Source of the DNA: Filimonas sp.
GTDB lineage: Bacteria; Bacteroidota; Bacteroidia; Chitinophagales; Chitinophagaceae
Assembly: GCA_017306865.1 (NCBI GenBank)
Contig: JAFKHH010000011.1
Coordinates: forward strand, 186,001 to 250,000
Length of the DNA stretch: 64,000 bases
Direction: 5' to 3'
The notes beneath the pieces are model-generated. The model saw only the letters and a program-made list of their open reading frames with translations, did not search any database and had not been told where the DNA came from. The position numbers and the translations under genes are program-made. Below, piece by piece: positions 1 to 9,960 of the stretch; the stretch's first letter is position 1, and every line of letters begins with the position of its first letter.

Positions 1-183
1 CCGCAGAGGGCGGAGAGTCTCGCGGAGATTTGCTAATGAAGTAGTAATTCAAAATTCTCCTCTGTGTACTCTGCGTTTCCTCCGTGTCCTTTGCGATACA
101 ATTTGCGATACAATAACGCAGAGCGCGCAGAGGATACGCAGAGAACACAGAGACTGTACTCACAACTGACCACTCACCACTCA
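1..183. repeat. Low-complexity intergenic repeat (CTCTGCG/TTTGCG family)
   Basis: The stretch is made of degenerate units such as ctctgtgtactctgcg, tcctttgcgataca and, further on, complementary units such as cgcagagaacacagag. The two halves could pair as an imperfect hairpin. Similar text recurs near 1.5, 8.7, 10.15, 13.4, 15.9 and 18.4 kb. The end nearest the ROK gene carries a caccactcac motif that also recurs elsewhere. No gene is seen here. Confidence 0.6.
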
Positions 184-1362
184 CTATTGAAATTCCCTAT
201 CAAACACCAAACTAAATGCACCCAATATCGTTGCTCTTTCACCTAAGGAAGAAATTTTCAGATCACAATCAGCTACGAGTTGTGGGAGTCCGTAGAGGTT
301 CATGCCGCGGGCAATAGGGTAGATCAGTTTATCGCCGACTGAAGTAAAGCCGCCACTGATGATCACCAGTTCCGGATTTAATAAATGTATGAGCGAAGAG
401 ATTGCCTGCCCCAGGTCTTCGCCCATGCGACTTAAAGTAGCGTCCAGCTTTGGGTCGTTCTTTTTTGCACGTTGCAGGATCTCTTTATAATGTGTTTTCC
501 TGGTTTTGCTTTTGGTGGCATCTTCATCATTAAATTCATTCTCCAATGCACGTCCTGATACAATGGTTTCAAGGCAACCTTTCTTGCCGCAAATGCACAA
601 CCTGTTATTGTTTGTTATATGAATATGTCCAAACTCGCCCGCAAAGCCGGAGCGGCCTGTTTGTATTACACCATTGGCAATAATGCCTGTACCCACGCCG
701 CGGCTTAGGTTTACGATCACTACATCAGATTTATTTTTTGCATGGCCGTAGTTCATTTCACCCAAAGCCATCAGGTGCGTATCATTATCTACATACACAG
801 GCAACTGCCATTCATTACTTAGTAGTTCAGGTAAAGGCGTATCAAAATTTAAATAGGTATAGCTGGCGCCATTCACTTTGTTTACGCGGCCTGTAATGCC
901 TATGCCAATGCCGACGATTTTTTCTTTGGAGATTTTCTGTTGCTTGATGGTTGCAGGCACGGCTGACTTCAGGTAAGCAAGTGCTTCTTCATCTTTTGTT
1001 ATGTCAAATTTGTTGTCCTCGTATTCATACACCACATCGTGATTCAGGTTAACGATCGTCAGTTTAAAAGATTGTGCGAGTAGTTCAATGCCGATCACAT
1101 AACCCATTGCGCCATTCAGCGTGTACACATCCGGTCTTCTGCCACCGCTGGAATCGCGCTTTCCTTTTGCCAGCAAGATCTTCTTCTTTACCAGTTCTTG
1201 CACCAGCTTTGTGCCTGTAGGTATGCTCCATTTAAATTGTGCGCACAATTCCGGGATTGTTTGTTCCTGTTCCTGCAGCAAAGACTTAATGATCTGCTTT
1301 AAAAACTGTTGCTTCTTCGCATCCCTATGGCTCGCTTCCGAAATGTCAAGAAAATTTCTCAT
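184..1362 (-). CDS. ROK family transcriptional regulator
   Basis: This 392-residue protein has the NagC/XylR layout: an N-terminal winged helix-turn-helix (about residues 18-75) followed by a ROK sugar-kinase fold. Visible landmarks are the glycine-rich GIGIGITGRV (151-160), VDND (191-194), the ExGH motif (E243-H246) and the zinc-binding CxCGxxGCxE motif (C256, C258, C263, E265). Proteins of this type bind operator DNA and respond to a sugar or sugar phosphate; a residual kinase activity cannot be excluded. It is transcribed away from the FAD oxidoreductase/SusC/SusD locus that starts 435 bases upstream, so it is the natural candidate regulator of that locus, but this is inferred from position only. 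The start at 1362 gives a full HTH. Confidence 0.9.
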   Translation of the reverse strand: MRNFLDISEASHRDAKKQQFLKQIIKSLLQEQEQTIPELCAQFKWSIPTGTKLVQELVKKKILLAKGKRDSSGGRRPDVYTLNGAMGYVIGIELLAQSFKLTIVNLNHDVVYEYEDNKFDITKDEEALAYLKSAVPATIKQQKISKEKIVGIGIGITGRVNKVNGASYTYLNFDTPLPELLSNEWQLPVYVDNDTHLMALGEMNYGHAKNKSDVVIVNLSRGVGTGIIANGVIQTGRSGFAGEFGHIHITNNNRLCICGKKGCLETIVSGRALENEFNDEDATKSKTRKTHYKEILQRAKKNDPKLDATLSRMGEDLGQAISSLIHLLNPELVIISGGFTSVGDKLIYPIARGMNLYGLPQLVADCDLKISSLGERATILGAFSLVFDREFQ

Positions 1363-1796
1363 GGGTTATGTTGATTTGTGAATTGTGAATGGTCAGTGAT
1401 GAAAGATAATAACAGCGATTCGTAAAGGCGTAAACCAAAATGTGGCTGGGTGGCTGGTTCGTGAGGACACGAACCAGGGCGAAAAGAAACTGCTTTGCGT
1501 TCTCTGCGTCTTCTTTGCGTCCTTTGCGATACTTCGCGGCTTTGCGAGAAATATACATGTCTAAAGTTTTCACCATTGCCTATTCACAATTCACAATAAA
1601 GATAATATCTAAACCTCCTCATTTATAATATAGTTGCTGAACTTTTTAAAAAAACTTAATAAAAAAAATTATAAAGTTGATAAAATTTGATAAAAAATAC
1701 TATTTTCACCATGAACAACGATTGCTATTCCGGTTATGAATTTGTGCAGCACGCCTTGAGGGGAATAGTGTTTTTGCTCCGAAACAACCTGTCAGT
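1363..1796. repeat. Intergenic region with imperfect inverted repeat and candidate promoter
   Basis: This 434-base gap separates the divergent ROK and oxidoreductase genes. Near 1374-1402 lies gaattgtgaatggtcagtga, and near 1572-1605 the complementary ttcaccattgcctattcaca, which form the arms of an imperfect inverted repeat. The spacer holds the TTTGCG-family text (about 1490-1555). The final 170 bases are very A/T rich and probably hold the promoter of the downstream operon and operator sites, none of which could be defined with confidence. Confidence 0.5.
1677..1707 (+). promoter_or_regulatory. Candidate promoter of the oxidoreductase-SusCD locus
   Basis: TTGA at 1677-1680 is followed after 20 bases by TATTTTC at 1701-1707. 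This resembles the Bacteroidota pattern of a TTTG-like -33 box and TAnnTTTG -7 box, although both boxes are imperfect. It would give a leader of roughly 80 bases before the ATG at 1797. Confidence 0.3.
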
Positions 1797-3695
1797 ATGA
1801 AGAAAATTGCGTCCCTCATTGTTAGCTTTTCATTCGCGCTATTGATCTATACCTGTGCGCACGGGCAGGAAAAAATTTATACTGATGTATTGGTGATAGG
1901 CGGTGGTACCGGTGGTACGGCTGCGGGTATCCAGAGCGCAAGGCTGGGTGCAAAAACGGTGATTGTAGAATCTACACCGTGGCTGGGTGGTATGTTGTCC
2001 GCTGCAGGCGTAACGGCTACGGATGGTAATAATAAACTATACAGCGGTATCTGGCAGGAATTTCGCGAAGCATTATATAAGCACTATGGCACGCGTGACC
2101 TGATGACAGGCTGGGTAAGCAATACACAATTTGAACCGCATGTAGCGGATAGTATTTTCAAAGCGATGGCTGTAAGAGAGAAATCACTACTGGTAAAATA
2201 CAATTACAATTTCTCTGCTGTTTTAACGGATGGTCGTGCAGTGAAAGGTGCAACTTTTAAAAATGTGGCTGGCAATACATTAACGGTGTATGCAACTATT
2301 ACAATAGATGCAACCGAATTAGGCGACGCATTTGCAAAAGCAGGCGTGAAGTACAGTCTCGGCATGGAAGCGAATGACATTACGCAGGAGAATGTTGGCA
2401 TTACGCAGACAAATGATATAGTACAAGACCTGACGTATGCCGCTATCTTAAAAGACTACGGTAAAGGGGCGGACAAAACAATTCCTAAACCCGCAAACTA
2501 CAATCCCAAAGAGTTTGACGGATGTTGTACAGATTATTACCATGATACAACTATAGAAGCGCCAAAGGTAGATGCAGCAAAAATGCTGGACTATGGCAAG
2601 CTGCCAAATGGAAAGTATATGATCAACTGGCCTCCGCGTGGTAATGATACGTATCTGAATATTGTGGAGATTCCAGATGAGCAACGTGCTAAAGCGTTGG
2701 AAGCGGCAAAGAAGACGACACTGCGTTTTATCTACTTTATACAAACACAGTTGGGATATAAAAATCTTGGTCTTGCAGATGATGAGTTTAACACAAAAGA
2801 TCAACTAGCCTATATACCTTACCACAGGGAAGGTCGTAGGGTAGATGGGTTAGTGCGTTTTACTATGCGCAATATTTCAGAGCCTTTCACTTATGGTGAC
2901 CCATTGTATCGTACAGGTATTTCTGTTGGCGATTACCCGATAGATCATCATCACAAGAAAAATAAACAAGCGCCGCAGCATTTATATTTTTACCCGATTC
3001 CATCATTCAACGTGCCGCTGGGTAGCCTTGTGCCAAAAGGTGCAGATAATCTTATAGTAGCGGATAAAGGCATTTCTGTGTCCAATGTAGTAAACGGCAC
3101 TACGCGTTTGCAACCATGTGTATTGCTGACCGGGCAGGCTGCAGGTGTGTTAGCTACGCTGAGTGTACAGCAAAAGAAACAACCTGCTGCAGTAAGCATC
3201 AGGGCGGTACAACAGGCTTTGCTTAATTGTAACGCATACATTATGCCTTATATAGATGTAACACCGGAAGATAAAGCGTTTGCAGCTATGCAGCGTGTAG
3301 GCGCTACAGGTATATTGAAAGGGAAAGGGGTTTCTTATATGTGGGCTAACCAGACATGGTTCTACCCGGATAGCACTGTACAAGGTGCTGCGTTCATAGA
3401 GGATATTAAAGCATATGAGCCTTCATTTACATTGACTGTTCCTGCCGGTACGCTGACTGTGGCGGATGCTATACGCGTTGTGTATCAACTGGCGGCTGTT
3501 ACTACAGGAATAAAAATGCCCATAGAACAATTTGCAACGAAAGTAAAATCAGAACAAAAAAACAAATATACCGTGTTGGGTAATGATACTGCTTTCATTA
3601 CACGGCGCGCACTCAGTGTATTGCTCGACAGTTACGCGAAAGTCTTTACTGCGAAAGATGTAAACTGGAGGGGGCAATTCATACCGGCGCGATAA
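1797..3695 (+). CDS. Secreted FAD-dependent oxidoreductase (FAD_oxidored family)
   Basis: The 632-residue protein starts with a signal peptide (about residues 1-23, cleavage before Q24), so it probably works in the periplasm. A Rossmann FAD-binding motif follows at once (VLVIGGGTGG, 31-40), with the WLGGMLSAAG segment typical of the PF12831 family and a C-terminal region carrying VVNGTTRLQPC and TGQAAG. Bacteroidota homologues are often loosely labelled 'xanthan lyase', but the fold indicates redox chemistry on a small or carbohydrate-like substrate. The true substrate is unknown. It is the first gene of a probable operon, with susC 44 bases downstream and then susD, which suggests that it processes a ligand imported by that pair. 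Confidence 0.85.
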   Translation: MKKIASLIVSFSFALLIYTCAHGQEKIYTDVLVIGGGTGGTAAGIQSARLGAKTVIVESTPWLGGMLSAAGVTATDGNNKLYSGIWQEFREALYKHYGTRDLMTGWVSNTQFEPHVADSIFKAMAVREKSLLVKYNYNFSAVLTDGRAVKGATFKNVAGNTLTVYATITIDATELGDAFAKAGVKYSLGMEANDITQENVGITQTNDIVQDLTYAAILKDYGKGADKTIPKPANYNPKEFDGCCTDYYHDTTIEAPKVDAAKMLDYGKLPNGKYMINWPPRGNDTYLNIVEIPDEQRAKALEAAKKTTLRFIYFIQTQLGYKNLGLADDEFNTKDQLAYIPYHREGRRVDGLVRFTMRNISEPFTYGDPLYRTGISVGDYPIDHHHKKNKQAPQHLYFYPIPSFNVPLGSLVPKGADNLIVADKGISVSNVVNGTTRLQPCVLLTGQAAGVLATLSVQQKKQPAAVSIRAVQQALLNCNAYIMPYIDVTPEDKAFAAMQRVGATGILKGKGVSYMWANQTWFYPDSTVQGAAFIEDIKAYEPSFTLTVPAGTLTVADAIRVVYQLAAVTTGIKMPIEQFATKVKSEQKNKYTVLGNDTAFITRRALSVLLDSYAKVFTAKDVNWRGQFIPAR

Positions 3696-3739
3696 GCCAA
3701 ACTCAATTCTATAAACCAGCCTCAAAACCAAGTACTCGT

Positions 3740-6700
3740 ATGAGAAAGTGTACGCAAACCATTTTTTTGCTGCTAATGCTTTTGCTTGCAGTAAAAATAA
3801 ACGCACAGAACGGCGGTAAAATTACCGGCCAGGTATCTGATGCAACAACTAAACTGCCGCTGGCGAGTGTTTCTGTTTCTGTAAAAGGAACGCAACATGG
3901 AACCATTTCTGACGACCAGGGAAAATTTTCCTTAACTGCAAAACAGGGTGATGTGCTTGTAGTAACTTCTGTAGGTTATGAACCTATGGAGATAAAAGTT
4001 GCGTCAGCAAATGTTTCGATCATATTAAAGTCACAAGGCAATGACCTGACGGATGTAGTGGTGGTAGGTTATGGCAAACAAAAGAAAGTAAATCTTACCG
4101 GTGCTATCACTTCTGTAAAAGGAGAGGAGATGAATGCGCGACAAACAGGTAACGCTTATCTCGCATTGCAAGGGCTTGCACCGGGTTTAACTATCCGCCA
4201 GCTTAATGGGCAGCCGGGTGATAATGGGGCGTTTGTACGTGTGCGTGGCGAAGGTTCTATCAATGCAGGTTCTTCACCATTGGTTTTAGTAGACGGTGTG
4301 GAAATGGATTTTAATAACCTGGATATGTCTACGGTAGAATCTATTTCTGTATTGAAAGATGCGTCATCCGCTTCTATCTATGGTTCTCGCGCGGCGAATG
4401 GTGTAATACTCGTAACAACAAAACGGGGTGTAAATACGGATGGCAAAGCAAGGGTAACACTTAGTAGCTATGTTGCTATTCAGAACCCGACAAACATGCC
4501 TGATCCTGTTTCCGCTGTAGAATACATGCAACTGATAAACCAGGCAAATAAAAATAACAATGCGAATCCGCAGTTTTCTGATCAGTTGATCAACGATTAT
4601 ATCACGCTTGGCCCTGACAACAACACGCGCTATGCAACAGACTGGCGCGGTATGATCCTGAAGAACAGCGCAGTGATGCAGAACCATTCATTTAATATGA
4701 ATGCAGGAACTGAAAAACTGCGTACTGTGCTATCTGGTTCTTTCTACAACCAGGATGGCCTGATCAAGAATAATAATTACAAACGTTACACGCTTAGGTC
4801 TAATACGGACTACTCTTTGACAAAATGGTTACGAGCAACATTAGATCTGAATTTTCGTAATGGTAATTTGTTAGAACCTTCACTAAGTACGCCACAATCT
4901 ATTATTCGCAAGGCGCTCAGCTTCGTGCCTATTTTCTCCGGGAAAAATAATAATGGCACCTGGGGGTATGGTCAGAATGGTGATAATCCGATTGCTGTAA
5001 CAGAAGTAGGCGGTACTACGAATACAAAAACGCCTGAAGTAATTGTAAACGGTGGCATTGTGATCACGCCGCTGAAAGGATTGACGTCTACGACTAACTA
5101 TACAGTAAGAACTTCCACTACACGTGTGTCCTCTTTCATTAGCCCGTACGATACGTACGAAGGTGGTGTGTTCAAAGCAACCTATCCGCCAGATGGTACA
5201 CAGGGCAGCGAATCATGGACGCAGGTGGTGTACAAACTTTTCCGCTCACAATTAAATTATAATACCATACTGGCGCACAAGCATGAGATTGGTTTGCTGG
5301 CTGGTGTGCAAACGGAAGAAACACGTGTAACAGGATTCAATGCAGGCCGCAAAGGATATTACTTTACAGGTTACGATAACCTGAGCAATGGCGATCCGGC
5401 AACAGCAACTAACGCAGGTTCTACATCAGAACTGGCAATGGCTTCTTTCTTCGGCAGGATCAACTATGCTTTTGCAGGAAAATATTTAGTAGAGTTGAAT
5501 GGCAGATGGGATGCTTCTTCAAGATTTGCACGTGAGAACTGGTGGGCATTTTTTCCTTCTGCATCCGTAGGCTGGAGGGTATCGGAAGAGAATTTTATGA
5601 AGACACTGAAACCCGTGTTGTCTAACCTGAAATTCCGTTCTTCTTATGGCCTGTTAGGTAACCAAAGCCTGAGCAGCTATTATCCTGCGGTGTCTACCAT
5701 TGACCTGGGCTGGAGCTATTGGTTCAATAAACAATTGAACTCTGGTGGCGCGCAAACCATTCTTGCAAATCCGAATATACAATGGGAAAAATCAAGACAG
5801 TTTAATATAGGCGTGGACGCTGGCTTCTTCCAGAACAAACTGAACTTTAGCTTCGATTATTATCGCAAATACATTTATGATTTGTTGCAACAATTACCTG
5901 TTCCATACTATGTAGGTATGAGCGCACCGTTTGTAAATGCAGGCTCTATGGAGAACAAGGGGTGGGAAGCATCTGTAAATTATAATAACAAAATAGGAAA
6001 AGTAAACTATAGCATTACCGCAAACCTGTCTGATGTAAAGAATAAAGTGCTGAACCTATATGGTAAACAATACATCAGTAGTACGATCATTAAAGAAGGC
6101 TACGCGATCAATTCTTATTACGGGTATAAAACGAGTGGCTATTTCCAGAACCAGGATGAAATAAATAAAGCCCCTGCGCAGTTCAATGACAAAGCAAATA
6201 CGAAGCCGGGCTATATCCGCTACCAGGATCTAAATGGAAGTGGTATAGTGAATGACAGCGACCGCGTAGTGTTGGGTAATCCTTTCCCGCGTTATGAATA
6301 TAGTCTTGACCTGAAAGTAAATTACAAAGGTTTTGACCTGGACATCTTCCTGCAAGGTGTTGGCAAAAGACAATATTACATCTCCGGCTATGGTGCGCAA
6401 CCTTTCTATGTGGGTAGTACGATCTTTAAAAGCCAGACAGACACATGGAGCCCGACTAATTCGAATGCAGCTTATCCATTGTTGCTGATAGATGGTTCTG
6501 GTGTAAATCCGAATTACAAAATATCTGATAAATGGATTGCTAACGCTGCATACATGCGTGTAAAGCTGGTAACGCTTGGCTATACATTGCCTAAGCGCAT
6601 TACTGATAAAGCTAAAATGGGGCCGGTACGTTTTTATGTGTCTGCACAAAACCTGCTGACCATCTCCAACTTTATCAAAGGGTATGACGTAGAAGCGGAA

Positions 6701-6766
6701 GTTTCTTCCGGGCAATTCTACCCGCTGATGCGTACAACAACGTTTGGTGTAAATGTTAATTTCTAA
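3740..6766 (+). CDS. SusC/RagA family TonB-linked outer membrane protein
   Basis: The 1008-residue protein has a signal peptide (about 1-22), a carboxypeptidase-regulatory-like beta-sandwich (about 27-105), a TonB-dependent receptor plug beginning near VVVVGYGKQ, and a beta-barrel ending in the aromatic NVNF terminus. These are the hallmarks of SusC-type transporters, which import oligosaccharides or other bulky ligands across the outer membrane using TonB energy. There is no N-terminal STN domain, so unlike the copy at 57 kb it is not expected to signal to a FecR anti-sigma factor. The downstream susD begins 18 bases after its stop. The ligand cannot be read from the sequence. Confidence 0.95.
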   Translation: MRKCTQTIFLLLMLLLAVKINAQNGGKITGQVSDATTKLPLASVSVSVKGTQHGTISDDQGKFSLTAKQGDVLVVTSVGYEPMEIKVASANVSIILKSQGNDLTDVVVVGYGKQKKVNLTGAITSVKGEEMNARQTGNAYLALQGLAPGLTIRQLNGQPGDNGAFVRVRGEGSINAGSSPLVLVDGVEMDFNNLDMSTVESISVLKDASSASIYGSRAANGVILVTTKRGVNTDGKARVTLSSYVAIQNPTNMPDPVSAVEYMQLINQANKNNNANPQFSDQLINDYITLGPDNNTRYATDWRGMILKNSAVMQNHSFNMNAGTEKLRTVLSGSFYNQDGLIKNNNYKRYTLRSNTDYSLTKWLRATLDLNFRNGNLLEPSLSTPQSIIRKALSFVPIFSGKNNNGTWGYGQNGDNPIAVTEVGGTTNTKTPEVIVNGGIVITPLKGLTSTTNYTVRTSTTRVSSFISPYDTYEGGVFKATYPPDGTQGSESWTQVVYKLFRSQLNYNTILAHKHEIGLLAGVQTEETRVTGFNAGRKGYYFTGYDNLSNGDPATATNAGSTSELAMASFFGRINYAFAGKYLVELNGRWDASSRFARENWWAFFPSASVGWRVSEENFMKTLKPVLSNLKFRSSYGLLGNQSLSSYYPAVSTIDLGWSYWFNKQLNSGGAQTILANPNIQWEKSRQFNIGVDAGFFQNKLNFSFDYYRKYIYDLLQQLPVPYYVGMSAPFVNAGSMENKGWEASVNYNNKIGKVNYSITANLSDVKNKVLNLYGKQYISSTIIKEGYAINSYYGYKTSGYFQNQDEINKAPAQFNDKANTKPGYIRYQDLNGSGIVNDSDRVVLGNPFPRYEYSLDLKVNYKGFDLDIFLQGVGKRQYYISGYGAQPFYVGSTIFKSQTDTWSPTNSNAAYPLLLIDGSGVNPNYKISDKWIANAAYMRVKLVTLGYTLPKRITDKAKMGPVRFYVSAQNLLTISNFIKGYDVEAEVSSGQFYPLMRTTTFGVNVNF

Positions 6767-6784
6767 CCCTACTAACTGACAGTT

Positions 6785-8581
6785 ATGAAAAAGATATTAT
6801 TCATACTAGCAATCACAATGGGAACCATGTCCTGTAATAAATTCCTGGACAGGAAACCTGTTACCTCATATACAACTGATGGCTTCTACAACAGTGAAGC
6901 GAATATTAAATACGGGCTGAATGGCGTGTACCAGTCTATCTATTGGGAAGTGCCTACGTCGCTGCCACAATATGTACTGTTTGATCATTATACGCCGTTG
7001 GGTATAGAGCGTACAGAAAATTCGTCTTTAGGTGCGGGTGGTGCATTAAACCCTGATAACGGTACTGTGTTAAACACATGGGTAATGGCATACCAGACAA
7101 TAGCGCGTTGCCATTCTGTGCTTGATGGTGCAAAACCTTTTATGGATAAACTAACGCCGGGCGCAAAACAATATTTGGCTGAGGCAAGAGTGATCCGTGC
7201 ATGGGCTTACTATTACCTGGTAAACCTGTATGGCGACGTGCCTTTCTTCACCAGTGCAGTAGGTACGGATGAATTCGCTGCGCCAAGAACACCACAAGTG
7301 CAGATCATAGATTATTTAATGACTGATCTGGATGATGCTGCAACCTATATGCCGTGGGTTTCTTCAGATGCAGGGCGTGCTGATAAATCGGTTGCACTTG
7401 GGCTGAAGGCGCGCATTGCATTGAATGCAGGTAGCCTGAATGTAGGAGGTAAGGGTGTAGAATATTTTAAACTGGCGCGTGATGCTGCAAAGCAGATCAT
7501 TGACAACAGTGGCCGTTCACTCAATCCTAAATTTGATGATCTGTTTACACGTACGGGACAGATAGCTAACGTAAACAAAGAACTGATCTGGCAACTGATG
7601 TATTCAGACCAGGGCGTAACAAGATACCATTACATTACTGTAGGGCAGGTGTCCCGTAACTATGGGCAGTGTGGCCGCTTCCCAACGCAGATCTTGTTTG
7701 ATACGTACGAGTGTACAGATGGTAAACGAATAGATGAATCCCCGCTGTATGATCCTAAACAACCCAACGTAAACCGTGATCCGCGTCTGAAATCTACTAT
7801 CTGGATGAATGGCGATACGATCATTGGTAACACGAGCGGTACGCCTGCAGGCCGTGTGAAATTTGTAATGGATAACTACAGGGCTATTACCTCTTTCTAT
7901 GATTATAATAGCGGTACATGGTCTAACAAAACAAATGCAGACATTAACAGTGCGGCTGCTTATACAAGCCCTGCAAACAGCGGCGTAGGTTTTCTCTGGA
8001 AAAAATATTGCAACGCAGATGATGAAAATGTGTTTAAGACAACGTACAACTGGATCTTTATGCGCTATGCTGAAATATTGCTGACGTATGCAGAGGCAAA
8101 AATAGAATTGAATGAACTGGACAATACGGTATATGATGCGATTGGTAAAGTGCGTAACCGGTCGGGCATGCCAGGCGTAGGAGCAGACAGGATCGGTAAT
8201 CAGGGTAAGCTGCGCCAACTGGTGCGCAGGGAACGTAAGGTGGAACTGGCGTTTGAAGGGCTGCATTTGTTTGACATGAGAAGATGGAAAACAGGTGCGT
8301 TGGAAAACAATAGCCCAACATACGGTTACCCAACTGCAACGGTGGTAAACAATGTAATTACCGCAGGCGGCTATCAGAATGTAACACCGGATATGATCCC
8401 TAACTTTAAAAAGTCTGCGGATGCAGACCTGAATGATATTCCTGATTATAGTGCGTATGCATCTAAATTGAAAAAGAGAGATGCGAATCGTTTTTGGGAT
8501 GATAAATTTTACCTGTGGCCATTGCCGCAAGGTGAAAGAGATAAAGACCCGAATTTGAAACCGCAAAACACGGGATATTAG
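6785..8581 (+). CDS. SusD/RagB family nutrient-binding outer membrane lipoprotein
   Basis: The 598-residue protein has a lipoprotein signal with the acylated Cys at C17 (TMSC), followed by the KFLDRKP start common in SusD proteins. TPR-like helices follow (for example ARVIRAWAYYYLVNLYGDVPF), then the typical C-terminal RRERKVELAFEGLHLFDMRR segment. SusD proteins form the lid over their SusC partner and capture ligand at the cell surface. Its partner is the SusC gene 18 bases upstream. No glycoside hydrolase or lyase gene is adjacent, so the locus is a minimal uptake unit with a redox enzyme. Confidence 0.95.
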   Translation: MKKILFILAITMGTMSCNKFLDRKPVTSYTTDGFYNSEANIKYGLNGVYQSIYWEVPTSLPQYVLFDHYTPLGIERTENSSLGAGGALNPDNGTVLNTWVMAYQTIARCHSVLDGAKPFMDKLTPGAKQYLAEARVIRAWAYYYLVNLYGDVPFFTSAVGTDEFAAPRTPQVQIIDYLMTDLDDAATYMPWVSSDAGRADKSVALGLKARIALNAGSLNVGGKGVEYFKLARDAAKQIIDNSGRSLNPKFDDLFTRTGQIANVNKELIWQLMYSDQGVTRYHYITVGQVSRNYGQCGRFPTQILFDTYECTDGKRIDESPLYDPKQPNVNRDPRLKSTIWMNGDTIIGNTSGTPAGRVKFVMDNYRAITSFYDYNSGTWSNKTNADINSAAAYTSPANSGVGFLWKKYCNADDENVFKTTYNWIFMRYAEILLTYAEAKIELNELDNTVYDAIGKVRNRSGMPGVGADRIGNQGKLRQLVRRERKVELAFEGLHLFDMRRWKTGALENNSPTYGYPTATVVNNVITAGGYQNVTPDMIPNFKKSADADLNDIPDYSAYASKLKKRDANRFWDDKFYLWPLPQGERDKDPNLKPQNTGY

Positions 8582-8760
8582 ATTTGAAATTCGAGATTTA
8601 AGATTTGAGATGATTGAAGCGAAGAATCTTTACCGTAGAGGCAGAGAGAATGGAGGATTTTTATTTACGATCTTTCTTTGCGCCCTTTGCGATACTTGGC
8701 GCCTTTGCGTGAAACAATCTCAAATCTTAAATCTCAAATTTCAAATCATCTCAGCATCTA
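8582..8760. repeat. Inverted repeat between susD and the downstream secreted protein
   Basis: The left arm (about 8581-8614) and right arm (about 8716-8750) are near-perfect reverse complements built from gatttgaaattcgagattt units. The spacer contains the TTTGCG-family text ctttgcgccctttgcgatac. The element sits inside a probable operon and could act as a transcript-processing, attenuating or insulating structure; nothing in the sequence decides which. Confidence 0.7.
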
Positions 8761-8784
8761 TAATTTTTAAACCTTTTTTCTGAT

Positions 8785-9960
8785 ATGAAACGAATATTAC
8801 TAGCAGCGGGATTATTAAGTGCTTGTATGCAATTAAAAGCACAGACGATCACCGTAGAGATGAATAAAGCGATTGTTGAAAGTAAACAAGGAAGTATTGT
8901 AAACCTGCCGGGGATTTTATCAGAGAAATTTCCTTCGCTGGATTACAGCAAAATCGTATTGCCTGGTCCGCAATATTTTATTTCAGATGATCCGGAATAT
9001 ATACGCGTAGAAGAAGCGGTAGCTTTCAGAGGCTATGCAGAGCCGGGGTCAGTGCGCTTTTATGTGTACAATGTAAACGGTGTGAAAGAACCTGCAAAGA
9101 TCGACCGGAAAATAATGGTGGTGATAAAGAATACGGGCAAAGCGCCTTTGCATTTGCGTATGCTGAAATATTCATCACAAAAACCAAGTGGTAATTATTT
9201 CCAGATAGGCAAGCAAGGTTTAGCCGATTACTTTAATGCAAAACCGTCCGACGAAATTAAAACGATAGCACCAGGTGCAGCAATGACGCTCGATCCTAAG
9301 CATGAAAAAAACATCGTGAAGTACGATGAATTGGTACATGGCATCTATGAATTTGTAATAGACCAGCCGGCTGAGTTAAGTGTGATCCAGAGCGATCTTA
9401 AAACGTCCGGCCCGGAGGCGCTAAAGCGTATTACAAATGTGTTGCCGCCAAAAAGCAAAAGCGGTGCAGGCCGTGGCCTCTTCGGTATTAGTAACTACCA
9501 GGTAGCAACAGATAGTGTGTATGATACGAAACAGGGTATTGCGCAAATAGTAGTGGCAGATGGTAAAAAAGACCCATGGGTATTGGGTAAAGAACAGGTG
9601 TCTGGTCAAACGTCTACGTTAGCGGGCAACTATGGCATTTTGTACAACATGGATATTAAATGGAAAAGCACGGATGGTAAAGGGCTTGCTTTAATGACAT
9701 GGAATGCAAGAAGCGATGGTGGCTGGTGCAATGGAATGGCTGCTACAATGGTAACAAGTAAAGGGAAATTTGATGCCGGTGTAATACAGTTGCCTGCTGA
9801 TCAGTTGATCACGAAGCGCGCGCCAGAAGCTATATTGGTACAGGTGTTTACACCTTCGGCAAATGGGGAAGAGCAAACCATTCACCTAACGTATTCCCCG
9901 CCGGGTGCATCGTGTTTGCCAACGCCGTTGTTGCTGATCCCGGTTGATCTGAAGAAATAA
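8785..9960 (+). CDS. Secreted protein of unknown function in the first SusCD locus
   Basis: I do not recognise a family for this 391-residue protein. It has a cleavable export signal: either a signal peptidase I site after A19 (KAQT) or a lipoprotein site at C14 (LSAC), the second being less typical because the hydrophobic core is short. The body looks all-beta, with a segment on joined-ligand-like phrases such as VVIKNTGKAPLHLRML and later YQVATDSVYDTKQG and a WCNG motif. It follows susD by 203 bases, in the position where SusE/F-like surface proteins are often found, so a surface-binding or accessory role is possible but unproven. Confidence 0.7.
   Translation: MKRILLAAGLLSACMQLKAQTITVEMNKAIVESKQGSIVNLPGILSEKFPSLDYSKIVLPGPQYFISDDPEYIRVEEAVAFRGYAEPGSVRFYVYNVNGVKEPAKIDRKIMVVIKNTGKAPLHLRMLKYSSQKPSGNYFQIGKQGLADYFNAKPSDEIKTIAPGAAMTLDPKHEKNIVKYDELVHGIYEFVIDQPAELSVIQSDLKTSGPEALKRITNVLPPKSKSGAGRGLFGISNYQVATDSVYDTKQGIAQIVVADGKKDPWVLGKEQVSGQTSTLAGNYGILYNMDIKWKSTDGKGLALMTWNARSDGGWCNGMAATMVTSKGKFDAGVIQLPADQLITKRAPEAILVQVFTPSANGEEQTIHLTYSPPGASCLPTPLLLIPVDLKK

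Noticed and set aside
1121-1381. 86-residue frame opposite the start of the ROK gene
   Set aside because: It is antisense to the well-supported helix-turn-helix of the ROK regulator.
2448-2804. Long minus-strand frames opposite the oxidoreductase and other large genes
   Set aside because: They lie antisense to genes with clear family motifs, and their translations are rich in Cys, His and Tyr, as expected for shadow frames.
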